Shown here: positions 8,361 through 14,465 of the stretch, piece after piece
How positions within the stretch are numbered: the first letter of the stretch is position 1
Layout: every line of letters starts with the position of its first letter
Source of the DNA: JALEFZ01 sp039817415
GTDB taxonomy: Bacteria > Bacteroidota > Bacteroidia > J057
DNA length: 36,259 nucleotides
NCBI GenBank assembly: GCA_039817415.1
Contig: JBCBVV010000062.1
Span: 1 to 36,259 of the forward strand
Reading direction: 5' to 3'
Notes under the pieces: generated by a model
Databases searched by the model: none
The model's input: only the letters and a program-made list of their open reading frames with translations
What the model was told of the DNA's origin: nothing
Translations under genes and position numbers: made by a program

Positions 8361-8924
8361 CTATCTTTTCTTTGACCGTATGACGCTAAGGGTCTGCTGG
8401 GTAATCCCCAGAAAAGACGCCACACTGCCCAAAGACACTCGATTGCTGAGGTTGGGATACATGTCCAAGAAAATATTGTACCTATCGGCTGCCGTTTGAA
8501 ATTGGAGGAGATTGAGCTTTTGAGAGAATAGGTCCAACATCTGGATAGAAAAGTCTAGGACAATCCGAATCAGTTTCGGATTCTGTTCACCTAGTTTCAA
8601 GAAATCTTCATATTGAATGATTTTCACCCTACACTCCTCCACGGTCTCCCATTCGTAGCGCTCCGACTTGTTGTAGTAAATGCTATTAATGGGCGCAATG
8701 AAATAATTCTCATCAAAGAAGAAATGGGTAATGTCTTTCCCATCCTCTACATAGTATATCCTGAAAAGTCCAGCTTCTATAAACAACAACCTCTTTGCAT
8801 ACCTATTCACTTTCTGGATAACTGTCCCCTTAGGAATGATGGCTCTGTCAAAGGCAGCGTCAATGGACATACATTCCTCTTCGGTGAAGAGTTTTTTGCT
8901 TTTGAGGTAGGATATGAGGTCCAT
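8361..8924 (-). CDS. Crp/Fnr-family transcriptional regulator, paralog 1
   Basis: A 187-residue regulator with a cyclic-nucleotide-binding-like beta-barrel (~20-115), a long dimer helix (~120-140) and a C-terminal helix-turn-helix (SVASFLGITQQTLSVIR). I chose the ATG at 8924 because it aligns end to end with the paralog at 13577-14140 (KSKKLFTEEE start, same 187-residue length); an upstream ATG at 8990 adds 22 unrelated residues. The two share long blocks such as DGKDITHFFFDEN and LLQFQTA. The barrel lacks an obvious cAMP phosphate-binding cassette, and I see no Fe-S cysteine cluster, so the effector is unknown. It sits directly before the alpha/beta-hydrolase gene and probably controls the cluster. 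Confidence 0.88.
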   Translation of the reverse strand: MDLISYLKSKKLFTEEECMSIDAAFDRAIIPKGTVIQKVNRYAKRLLFIEAGLFRIYYVEDGKDITHFFFDENYFIAPINSIYYNKSERYEWETVEECRVKIIQYEDFLKLGEQNPKLIRIVLDFSIQMLDLFSQKLNLLQFQTAADRYNIFLDMYPNLSNRVSLGSVASFLGITQQTLSVIRSKKR

Positions 8925-8995
8925 GTCTGAGGCATTTTTTACAGGAAAATGGATAGCGGAAAGTATCCAATGACAAGATAGCAAATCCATTTATT

Positions 8996-9027
8996 CCTAC
9001 CATAGAAGAGTCGACTCCTACCCATAG
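8996..9027. promoter_or_regulatory. Direct repeats flanking a palindrome upstream of Crp/Fnr paralog 1
   Basis: CCTACCATAG (8996-9005) and CCTACCCATAG (9017-9027) start 21 bp apart, two helical turns, and bracket the perfect palindrome GAGTCGACTC (9008-9017). They lie about 72-103 bp upstream of the start at 8924. A regulator site is possible; there is no direct evidence. Confidence 0.35.
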
Positions 9028-9059
9028 ATGAAAACAGGTCATGAATAAATTTAGCATAG

Positions 9060-9099
9060 AAAAAGACTCATATTTCCCCATAAGGAAAATAAATGAGCC
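9060..9099 (-). terminator. Terminator of the DoxX-hydrolase transcript
   Basis: On the minus strand, the arms 9099-9084 (GGCTCATTTATTTTCC) and 9079-9065 (GGGGAAATATGAGTC) pair with small mismatches around TTAT and are followed by TTTTTC. A second small dyad (AGCATC-AC-GATGCT, 9113-9126) lies between it and the stop codon. This separates the hydrolase transcript from the Crp/Fnr gene downstream. Confidence 0.65.
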
Positions 9100-9139
9100 T
9101 TCTGTTTTGCTTAGCATCACGATGCTTAACCAGGAAAAG

Positions 9140-10444
9140 TCAGATCATTTTCTCCAGATCATGCTCTTTCATAAAATCAAGGAAAATCTTGCTTGTTTCT
9201 TCGGGGGATTCCACATGAAAGAAGTGCCCAGCCTCCACAAATTGTACCCTTCCCCTTGGAATAAAAGTATGTGAATGCTCATACTCTTCAGGATGTTGGC
9301 CAGGATCAAATTGGCCTTGCAAAATCAAGGTAGGCATCGTCATCGATTGGAAAATAAATTGATGCCGATCTTTTAGTTCTTTGGCAAAACTCGTGCTTTG
9401 AAAGCTTAAGGGAACCGCCAAAGCTGTATGCTTGAATTTGAATTCTTGCTCTATTCTCTTGACTACTTTTTGAGGAATGGTCAATTTGGTGTAAGCAGAT
9501 TTCCTGTAAACATACCACATGCTAAAGCGGATTTTGTATACCAGGGTCCCCAAAAAGCTACCCATGAGTTTATGGGGAGGTTCAGGTTTTCCGTGAGGTT
9601 CGTTAAAGGATTGCTGCATCCGAATGTAGCTAATGATCCGTTCCTGCATTCCTTCATTAGCCAACAAATTATCTGCTGCAATCGTACCGCGATCATGGCT
9701 GATCAGGTGGAATTTTTCTATTCCAATTTTATCCAGAAGCACCTTGATTTCTTCAGCTATATGCTCAAATGAATGGTCCCCATCAAGATCTTTAGCCGTT
9801 TGCCCATATGGTTTTAGGTCAAGGGCTATCACATGGTATCTTTCTGATAGAGCAGCCACTTGGCGGTGAAAACAATACCAACTTTCAGGAAAGCCATGTA
9901 TCAATACAACGGTGGGTCTTTTTACATCACCCGCAGTTACATAGTGATAACGAACTCCCAACGCCTCTTCGAAACAATGTGTCACCGTACAATCCTCTGT
10001 AATTTGCTCTTGATCACCGGGCTGATTCATCGGTGTGGAAGGATATAACCAAAGCGCTGCAGACATCATTAACAATAGACAAATAGCTGCTAATACGATC
10101 CAAGTCAACGTACTCTCAGGTGCAAATTGCCATAACAGAAATCCACATACACCCAATAAAATAAAGGGTAATAATGAACGGATATGTTCATCGGCAATCC
10201 ACAACATTACCGTAGCAGCCAATAACATAAAAGATCCCATTATTGCTCCTAGATACAGCCCTTCTTCCCCATACAACAAGACAGCAACCGCTATTTCAAG
10301 GAAACCCATTAAGTACATCACCCAAGGAGGCAAGTTCCAATGCTTAAACTCCTTCTTTAGCTTCTCGGAGCCAACCACTTTTGCCAAACCCGCGCCGACA
10401 AAAATAATGGCGAGTCCGATTTGTAGAATTTTCGTAATCGACAT
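9140..10444 (-). CDS. DoxX-like membrane domain fused to an alpha/beta-hydrolase
   Basis: A 434-residue fusion. Residues 1-135 hold four to five membrane helices in a DoxX-like pattern (ILQIGLAIIFVGAGLAKVVG, then KEFKHWNLPPWVMYLMGFLE). Residues ~150-434 form an alpha/beta-hydrolase with HGFPESW (H183), elbow SHDRG (Asp251), acid Asp near 380 (GQFDPGQ) and His near 407 (EAGHFF). The Asp nucleophile again points to epoxide-hydrolase or dehalogenase-like chemistry at the inner membrane, hydrolase domain probably cytoplasmic. It is a sister of the 7209-8282 protein, sharing the lid motifs QQSFNEPHG and PPHKL. It has its own candidate promoter/operator (10468-10511) and terminator (9060-9099). The frame is continuous across the junction, so the fusion looks real. 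Substrate unknown. Confidence 0.85.
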   Translation of the reverse strand: MSITKILQIGLAIIFVGAGLAKVVGSEKLKKEFKHWNLPPWVMYLMGFLEIAVAVLLYGEEGLYLGAIMGSFMLLAATVMLWIADEHIRSLLPFILLGVCGFLLWQFAPESTLTWIVLAAICLLLMMSAALWLYPSTPMNQPGDQEQITEDCTVTHCFEEALGVRYHYVTAGDVKRPTVVLIHGFPESWYCFHRQVAALSERYHVIALDLKPYGQTAKDLDGDHSFEHIAEEIKVLLDKIGIEKFHLISHDRGTIAADNLLANEGMQERIISYIRMQQSFNEPHGKPEPPHKLMGSFLGTLVYKIRFSMWYVYRKSAYTKLTIPQKVVKRIEQEFKFKHTALAVPLSFQSTSFAKELKDRHQFIFQSMTMPTLILQGQFDPGQHPEEYEHSHTFIPRGRVQFVEAGHFFHVESPEETSKIFLDFMKEHDLEKMI

Positions 10445-10467
10445 AGTTACATGATTAGGTTCGATTA

Positions 10468-10511
10468 CAAAGGTATGTTGAGGTCAGACCCCTTCTTTTA
10501 AGAAATCTTAA
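10468..10511 (-). promoter_or_regulatory. Candidate Crp/Fnr operator and -7 box of the DoxX-hydrolase (site A)
   Basis: The minus strand carries the perfect dyad TTAAG-ATTT-CTTAA (10498-10511; longer dyad TTTTAAGA-AA-TCTTAAAA), then 22 bp, then TACCTTTG (10468-10475), an exact match to TAnnTTTG. The start codon is 24 bp further. The 5-4-5 spacing is that of Crp/Fnr sites. From the -7 box the dyad centre lies around -41, a class-II activator position. No clear -33 TTTG is seen, which fits activator dependence. The dyad overlaps the end of the upstream VOC gene. Confidence 0.6.
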
Positions 10512-11179
10512 AAAGCACCTTGAGCCTTCGATCTTTGCTTATAGTTTTCAATCGTATCCATTGCCCCACAAAATTCAACATTGTTCCAATCAGGATCATA
10601 GAAGTAAACCGCCACATTCCCCCCTGATTCTCCATCACCTAAAGGCGGATCATCGTTGTGTTGGACCGTTCCATAATTGGGTAGATAGCCTTTTCTTCTT
10701 GCCTCCCGTTCAAATGCCAGTACATCTTCCATGCTATTGCCCTTCACCTCCAAAGCAAAATGAAAAAAACTCATCCCCGATGGAATACTGATTTCCCCCT
10801 TTTCATTGTATTCTTCGATCAGTACCAAACATTCCTCATGATCCACACAACTCATGTAACAACATCGGATCAAATAATCAGGCTTGAAAGGGTGTGGCTC
10901 TAGATTACTGGTTCGACTGTGAATCATTCCTGCCAGATCCTCATACCACTGGCGACTTTTTTTGATGTCTCTCACATAGATGGAAATTTGTTCCAGATGA
11001 GAAATCAATGAAGGTTGAAACACGCCGTAATCCTCCGTTTTGTTGGAGAAGCGTTTGCCAGATAATGTACTAGGCAACAACATGAGCTTACGGACCCATT
11101 TTTTTTGCATCAAAAAAGCCATCCTTTGCTTGGCTAAGGGAAAGACATTAGGTGGTTTATAGGTTTCTTTTCTCATCAT
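10508..11179 (-). CDS. VOC-superfamily protein (glyoxalase/extradiol dioxygenase fold), large
   Basis: A 223-residue protein with a basic ~55-residue N-terminal extension, then one vicinal-oxygen-chelate unit: HLEQISIYVRDIKKSRQWYE, FFHFALEV, and VYFYDPDWNNVEFCG. In this superfamily three or four side chains bind a divalent metal. Here the expected positions hold Gln64 (instead of the usual His of HxxxxV), His140 and Glu202. Gln is a known ligand in some glyoxalase I enzymes, so activity is plausible but the dioxygenase triad is altered. It overlaps the upstream VOC gene by 4 bp (11176-11179), so the two are translationally coupled. Reaction unknown: dioxygenase, isomerase or lyase are all possible. 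Confidence 0.8.
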   Translation of the reverse strand: MMRKETYKPPNVFPLAKQRMAFLMQKKWVRKLMLLPSTLSGKRFSNKTEDYGVFQPSLISHLEQISIYVRDIKKSRQWYEDLAGMIHSRTSNLEPHPFKPDYLIRCCYMSCVDHEECLVLIEEYNEKGEISIPSGMSFFHFALEVKGNSMEDVLAFEREARRKGYLPNYGTVQHNDDPPLGDGESGGNVAVYFYDPDWNNVEFCGAMDTIENYKQRSKAQGAF

Positions 11180-11604
11180 AATCGTGATGTATGCTTATAT
11201 ATGATCTCTATCCAGTGCTTGTCGCGGTCTTGAAAATGAAAAGCCTCCCAATTATCCTGCATCCTAGCAGAGGAGAGGATTCTACCTTCTCTATAGATGA
11301 TCTTCAATGCCTTGGCACGCTTCTTTATTTCGTCGAATACATGCTTTTCCTTTGCCACCATACTAAAATGGAGCATGGAATCATTGTCCATCTTTAGCTT
11401 ATGATGCTTGACCATGCAGATATCGTGATGGTAAAATCCAAAACTGAAAAAATGCATCTCTTGCTGGGACATTCTCATTGCAGCACTACTGTCAGGATGA
11501 TTAAGGGCAGAAAACTGCAAATCAAATAGCCGCATGTAGAAGTCCTTCGATCGTTTGAGGTCCTCTACATAAAAAACGTGGTGTTGAAACTTAGATGTGC
11601 TCAT
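11176..11604 (-). CDS. VOC-superfamily protein with full His/His/Glu triad, small
   Basis: A 142-residue single-unit VOC protein (KFQHHVFYVEDLKRSKDFYM, then SMLHFSMV, then DKHWIEIIYK). The metal positions are His8 or His9, His79 and Glu133, the complete two-His-one-carboxylate set of extradiol dioxygenases and related lyases; a VOC dimer would complete the active site. It overlaps the FAH-family gene upstream by 14 bp and the larger VOC gene downstream by 4 bp, so all three form one operon and perhaps consecutive pathway steps. Several extra histidines (YHHD, KHHK) lie in the middle. Substrate unknown. Confidence 0.8.
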   Translation of the reverse strand: MSTSKFQHHVFYVEDLKRSKDFYMRLFDLQFSALNHPDSSAAMRMSQQEMHFFSFGFYHHDICMVKHHKLKMDNDSMLHFSMVAKEKHVFDEIKKRAKALKIIYREGRILSSARMQDNWEAFHFQDRDKHWIEIIYKHTSRL

Positions 11605-12550
11605 ATGGGATAATGGTATTGATTTGTCTCCCTAAATCTATTTCTTCTTCAGCCGATACAATCCTCGCCTCAAGGGTATCCCCATCTTGTAGGTATTGAT
11701 GCTGTCTCTTGCGAAGGCTCGCCACCTTCTGTTCATTGGTTAAGAGCCAAGTTGCTATACCTTGTAAAAACTTAGAAGGAGCCTTCACGATTACGCCTCC
11801 AGGTGTTCCTGTCAACAACAAATCCCCTGCAGATAAATCCATGAATTCTGAAATTTCAGTTAAGGTTTCAGCAGGCTTAAAGATCATTTGGGAAGTATTG
11901 GCATTTTGCCTCAATTCTCCATTCACCCAAAGTCTAATCTGGAGATGATGTAAGTGCTTGAAATCCTCCTGATCCATTAGGTAAAGAACCGGCCCCAAGG
12001 GCAACATGCTTCTACCACTCTTTCCCTTGAACCATTGGGCATAGTCATCTTTGTATTGTAAGTCACGAGCTGACATATCGTTGGCAATAACCAATCCTGC
12101 CACAAATTCATGCAGGTTATCCTCGGTTACCAGGGTGGCTTGAGCAATCTCCTTCTTGATGATCAGTCCAAGCTCTACTTCGTAATCCAAACAAAGGCAA
12201 TCCTTAGGCCTAATAATGGAACTATAGGCCCCTGTGATGGAACTAAAATCCTTGGTGAACATGACGTTGCCTTTTGAAGATGTTGACAAGGCCGATTCTT
12301 CCCTGTGTGAGGCATAGTTTACCCCTTGGCAAATGACCCTTAGCGGTGAAGATACGGGAGCCAGTATGTCTACCTGATCAATGGCAATTGCCTCAGTCCC
12401 CAGATTATCCTTGCTTAAGAAGTTCTCTTGATGTGCCAACAAGTCTGGTAGTGAACCTGGCTGTTTCAAAAGGGGAATGAGCCTTTCTCCTTCTTTGACT
12501 GCCCAAGCAAGCTGCTGCTGCCGTTTAAATCGAATAATAGATGTTCCCAT
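11591..12550 (-). CDS. Fumarylacetoacetate hydrolase (FAH) family protein
   Basis: A 319-residue protein with the FAH fold. Visible motifs are VICQGVNYASH, MFTKDFSS, the metal-binding LDYEVELGLII (the two Glu plus the later Asp of NDMSARDLQ), GKSGRSMLPLGP and TGTPGGV. The family hydrolyses, hydrates or decarboxylates 2-keto acids and beta-diketones with Mg2+ or Mn2+, as in fumarylacetoacetate, fumarylpyruvate and homoprotocatechuate pathways. An insertion before the C-terminus (WLLTNEQKVASLRKRQHQYLQ) separates TGTPGGV from the final L-x-D-G-D motif. It heads the FAH-VOC-VOC operon behind candidate operator B. Exact substrate cannot be told from sequence alone. Confidence 0.88.
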   Translation of the reverse strand: MGTSIIRFKRQQQLAWAVKEGERLIPLLKQPGSLPDLLAHQENFLSKDNLGTEAIAIDQVDILAPVSSPLRVICQGVNYASHREESALSTSSKGNVMFTKDFSSITGAYSSIIRPKDCLCLDYEVELGLIIKKEIAQATLVTEDNLHEFVAGLVIANDMSARDLQYKDDYAQWFKGKSGRSMLPLGPVLYLMDQEDFKHLHHLQIRLWVNGELRQNANTSQMIFKPAETLTEISEFMDLSAGDLLLTGTPGGVIVKAPSKFLQGIATWLLTNEQKVASLRKRQHQYLQDGDTLEARIVSAEEEIDLGRQINTIIPYEHI

Positions 12551-12626
12551 GAATGGTATGTTTTAAAGTGATTGGCTAAAGGAGGCCCCATAACCAAGAC
12601 ATAGGAGGAGATCCCTTTGTCCTCAG

Positions 12627-12670
12627 CAAAGATTCGGAGGGAGAAGGAGATTCCTTTTTAGAAATCTTAA
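12627..12670 (-). promoter_or_regulatory. Candidate Crp/Fnr operator and -7 box of the FAH-VOC-VOC operon (site B)
   Basis: On the minus strand TTAAG-ATTT-CTAAA (12657-12670), preceded by a T-tract, is followed by AATCTTTG (12627-12634), one base from TAnnTTTG. From the dyad edge to the end of the -7 box is 30 bp, the same as at site A. The leader to the start codon at 12550 would be about 70 nt. The surrounding 206-bp gap holds no gene. Confidence 0.55.
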
Positions 12671-12756
12671 AAAATGGAGGCTGAATACATTGGAAGATGT
12701 CCCTGATGGAAAAGGATATTCTCCTCACGCTCTCTACAGGGAGAAGCAAGGCATGC

Positions 12757-13431
12757 TTAGGTTCTCAGATGTTTCCCTGCATTCCACCCGCTTTCTTTTA
12801 GGTGCTGATTGGCAAAGTTTAATGCCTTTTCCTCAATAGGAGTCATCATGGAATCATTCCATCTGTTGAGAAATCCAAATACAGAAATAGTAGATACGAT
12901 TTCTACGATTTGAGGAGGAGAGAAATATTTTTCTAATTCCATGTGATGTGCCTCGATTACCTGATTAGGAACAGAGCCAGCAGCCAAGGCAAAGTTGAGG
13001 GCAGCTTTTTCTTGATCACTAAACAAGCTAGAATCCTGAAATTCCCAGATCGCTTTAATCTTCTCAATTTCAGCTCCGTTGATATGAGCTTCCCATGCCG
13101 TATGAGCCTGACAATATCGGCAACCCGCTGCATGGCTACTCACATGAGCCACTAAATTCTTAAGGTAAAGAGGAACTTCCTCCTGTGATGATTGTTTTGC
13201 CTTCATGGTCCATTTCACCGTTTTTAGGAATACGCTGAAAGCTGTAAAAGTAGAGGTCTTGTTGGTTGAAAAGCCTTTGATGTTGGCGAATAGGGTTACA
13301 AAGGCACCCAAAATGTTAGGCTTGTGCGCCATCATTTTGAGGCTATTAGGCACAAAGCCCATCCCCTTTATAACTTGGTCAAAAATCAACCCCATATCTT
13401 TTTGGGTCGCTCTATTAGGTGGCTTGATCAT
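12757..13431 (-). CDS. AhpD-like carboxymuconolactone decarboxylase (CMD) family protein
   Basis: A 224-residue all-helical protein with the AhpD-type redox motif CRYCQAH: Cys104, Cys107 and His110, preceded by VAHVSSHAAG. Family members are either peroxidase partners (AhpD) or gamma-carboxymuconolactone decarboxylases; the CxxCxxH motif favours thiol-peroxidase activity. At 224 residues it is longer than classic AhpD (~175). It lies 145 bp downstream of Crp/Fnr paralog 2, in a gap that contains candidate operator C, and 206 bp before the FAH operon. A role in detoxifying peroxides from the pathway, or in a decarboxylation step, is inference. Confidence 0.82.
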   Translation of the reverse strand: MIKPPNRATQKDMGLIFDQVIKGMGFVPNSLKMMAHKPNILGAFVTLFANIKGFSTNKTSTFTAFSVFLKTVKWTMKAKQSSQEEVPLYLKNLVAHVSSHAAGCRYCQAHTAWEAHINGAEIEKIKAIWEFQDSSLFSDQEKAALNFALAAGSVPNQVIEAHHMELEKYFSPPQIVEIVSTISVFGFLNRWNDSMMTPIEEKALNFANQHLKESGWNAGKHLRT

Positions 13432-13520
13432 CGATTTTTATGCTTGGGATGAAGGTGATCTGAATTTGAAAAGAAGGGAGAAAATCATCAGGCTACGTAT
13501 GCCATTCTCCTATCTAATCT

Positions 13521-13563
13521 CAATTACTCCCATACCCATCGAAATACTTTTCACATTTCTTAA
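13521..13563 (-). promoter_or_regulatory. Candidate Crp/Fnr operator upstream of the CMD gene (site C)
   Basis: On the minus strand TTAAG-AAAT-GTGAA (13550-13563), preceded by a T-tract, is followed by a weak AGTAATTG (13521-13528) whose end is 29 bp away. It shares its left half-site with sites A and B and its right half-site with site D. It overlaps nothing coding: Crp/Fnr paralog 2 stops at 13577. Confidence 0.4.
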
Positions 13564-13576
13564 AAAGATCAAGTTC

Positions 13577-14140
13577 CTACTCCTTTTTTGCTCGAATCAC
13601 GCTAAGGGTCTGCTGAGTTACGCCCAAAAAAGATGCAGTACTCCCCAATGAAACCCGATTGTGAAGATTGGGATACATCTCCAAAAAGAGGTTATACCTT
13701 TCGAAAGCAGTCTGAAACTGTAACAGATCAAGCTTTTGTGAATATAGGTGGAGCATCTTGATAGCAAACTCCAAGATAAGTTCCGTCAATGCTGGGATTT
13801 GCTCCTTGAGGGCCATGAACTCATGAAATTGAATGGTTCTAACAGAACACTCCTCAATACATTGCCAGCCATATGGTTCGGACTTATTGAAATAAATGCT
13901 GTTGATAGGGGCAACCATAAAGTTTTCGTCGAAAAAGAAATGGGTGATGTCCTTACCATCCTTCAAGTAAAAGGTCCTAAGTAGACCCAACTCGATAAAA
14001 AGCACCTTCTCGGAGTAGCCATGTAGTTGTTGGATAACAGTATCCTTAGGAATCATCTCCTTTTTAAATGCGTCGTTGATGACGGCAGCTTCCTCTTCGG
14101 TAAAGAGTTTTTTGCTTTGCAGGAATGGGAGAAGTTCCAT
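13577..14140 (-). CDS. Crp/Fnr-family transcriptional regulator, paralog 2
   Basis: A 187-residue regulator, roughly 60% identical by eye to the 8361-8924 protein and of identical length. It has an N-terminal effector-binding barrel (VIQQLHGYSEKVLFIELGLL, DGKDITHFFFDEN), a dimer helix and a C-terminal HTH (STASFLGVTQQTLSVIR). The recognition helices of the two paralogs are nearly the same, so both may read the same operators. No Cys cluster for an Fe-S sensor is visible and the effector is unknown. It is the first gene of the cluster. The ATG at 14140 has a perfect palindrome 31 bp upstream (14171-14192) and a region of strong inverted repeats beyond it. Confidence 0.88.
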   Translation of the reverse strand: MELLPFLQSKKLFTEEEAAVINDAFKKEMIPKDTVIQQLHGYSEKVLFIELGLLRTFYLKDGKDITHFFFDENFMVAPINSIYFNKSEPYGWQCIEECSVRTIQFHEFMALKEQIPALTELILEFAIKMLHLYSQKLDLLQFQTAFERYNLFLEMYPNLHNRVSLGSTASFLGVTQQTLSVIRAKKE

Positions 14141-14170
14141 GTATGGATGATTAGGTGGAGTAGTGTCAGG

Positions 14171-14192
14171 ATTACCTTATTAGTAAGGTAAT
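14171..14192. promoter_or_regulatory. Perfect 9-4-9 palindrome upstream of Crp/Fnr paralog 2
   Basis: ATTACCTTA-TTAG-TAAGGTAAT, 31 bp before the start codon of Crp/Fnr paralog 2. The inner CCTTA-N4-TAAGG has Crp/Fnr-like 5-4-5 spacing. Autoregulation is the simplest reading. Confidence 0.5.
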
Positions 14193-14246
14193 AATTCTGT
14201 TGGTAGTGTGGCGAATCACTTGAACAGGTAATAATTAAGTATCCAA

Positions 14247-14299
14247 TACAAAAAATGGTGCTGCCGTTTCGGAATCACCATTGTCTAACCTACATCTAT
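14247..14299. repeat. Stem-loop element, copy 1 of 2
   Basis: An A-run, then arms AATGGTG (14254-14260) and CACCATT (14276-14282) with an inner CCG/CGG pair, then CTAACCTACATCTA. The copy at 16191-16240 shares the A-run, AATGGTG-n-TGCC start, CACCATTG end and the CTACATCTA tail. Read on the minus strand it is a hairpin followed by TTTTTT, i.e. a leftward terminator-like signal. TGGTGCTG (14256-14263) is also exactly complementary to CAGCACCA (14315-14322), so two exclusive pairings are possible. Confidence 0.55.
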
Positions 14300-14375
14300 A
14301 TGTTTTTAAATAGCCAGCACCACACTACAAATTAGAACAACTGTCCTATTTCCCTCTGTAGTGATTCTCACCAAC

Positions 14376-14424
14376 TTGCCTAAGCATCATGGAGAAAGGC
14401 TTTTCCTTTATCCAACTTAGGCAA
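14376..14424. promoter_or_regulatory. Long two-stage hairpin upstream of the 14466 gene
   Basis: Outer arms TTGCCTAAG (14376-14384) and CTTAGGCAA (14416-14424) match perfectly. Nested within them, GGAGAAAGG (14391-14399) and CCTTTATCC (14405-14413) match at 8 of 9 positions around CTTTT. It ends 41 bp before the ATG at 14466. It could be a 5' leader structure or a dual operator. Confidence 0.5.
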
Positions 14425-14465
14425 ATTCCATTTTACCTTCTTCGTTTAATATGTAATTGAGAAAC

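Larger units (their letters stand above)
14141..14465. other. 325-bp gene-free region dense in inverted repeats
   Basis: Divergent gap between Crp/Fnr paralog 2 (-) and the exported protein at 14466 (+). It holds a perfect 9-4-9 palindrome (14171-14192), two copies of AGGTAATAATT (about 14186 and 14226), a stem-loop with a second copy at 16191 (14247-14299), a competing complementary segment (14315-14322) and a long two-stage hairpin (14376-14424). No open frame in it looks coding. Confidence 0.7.
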
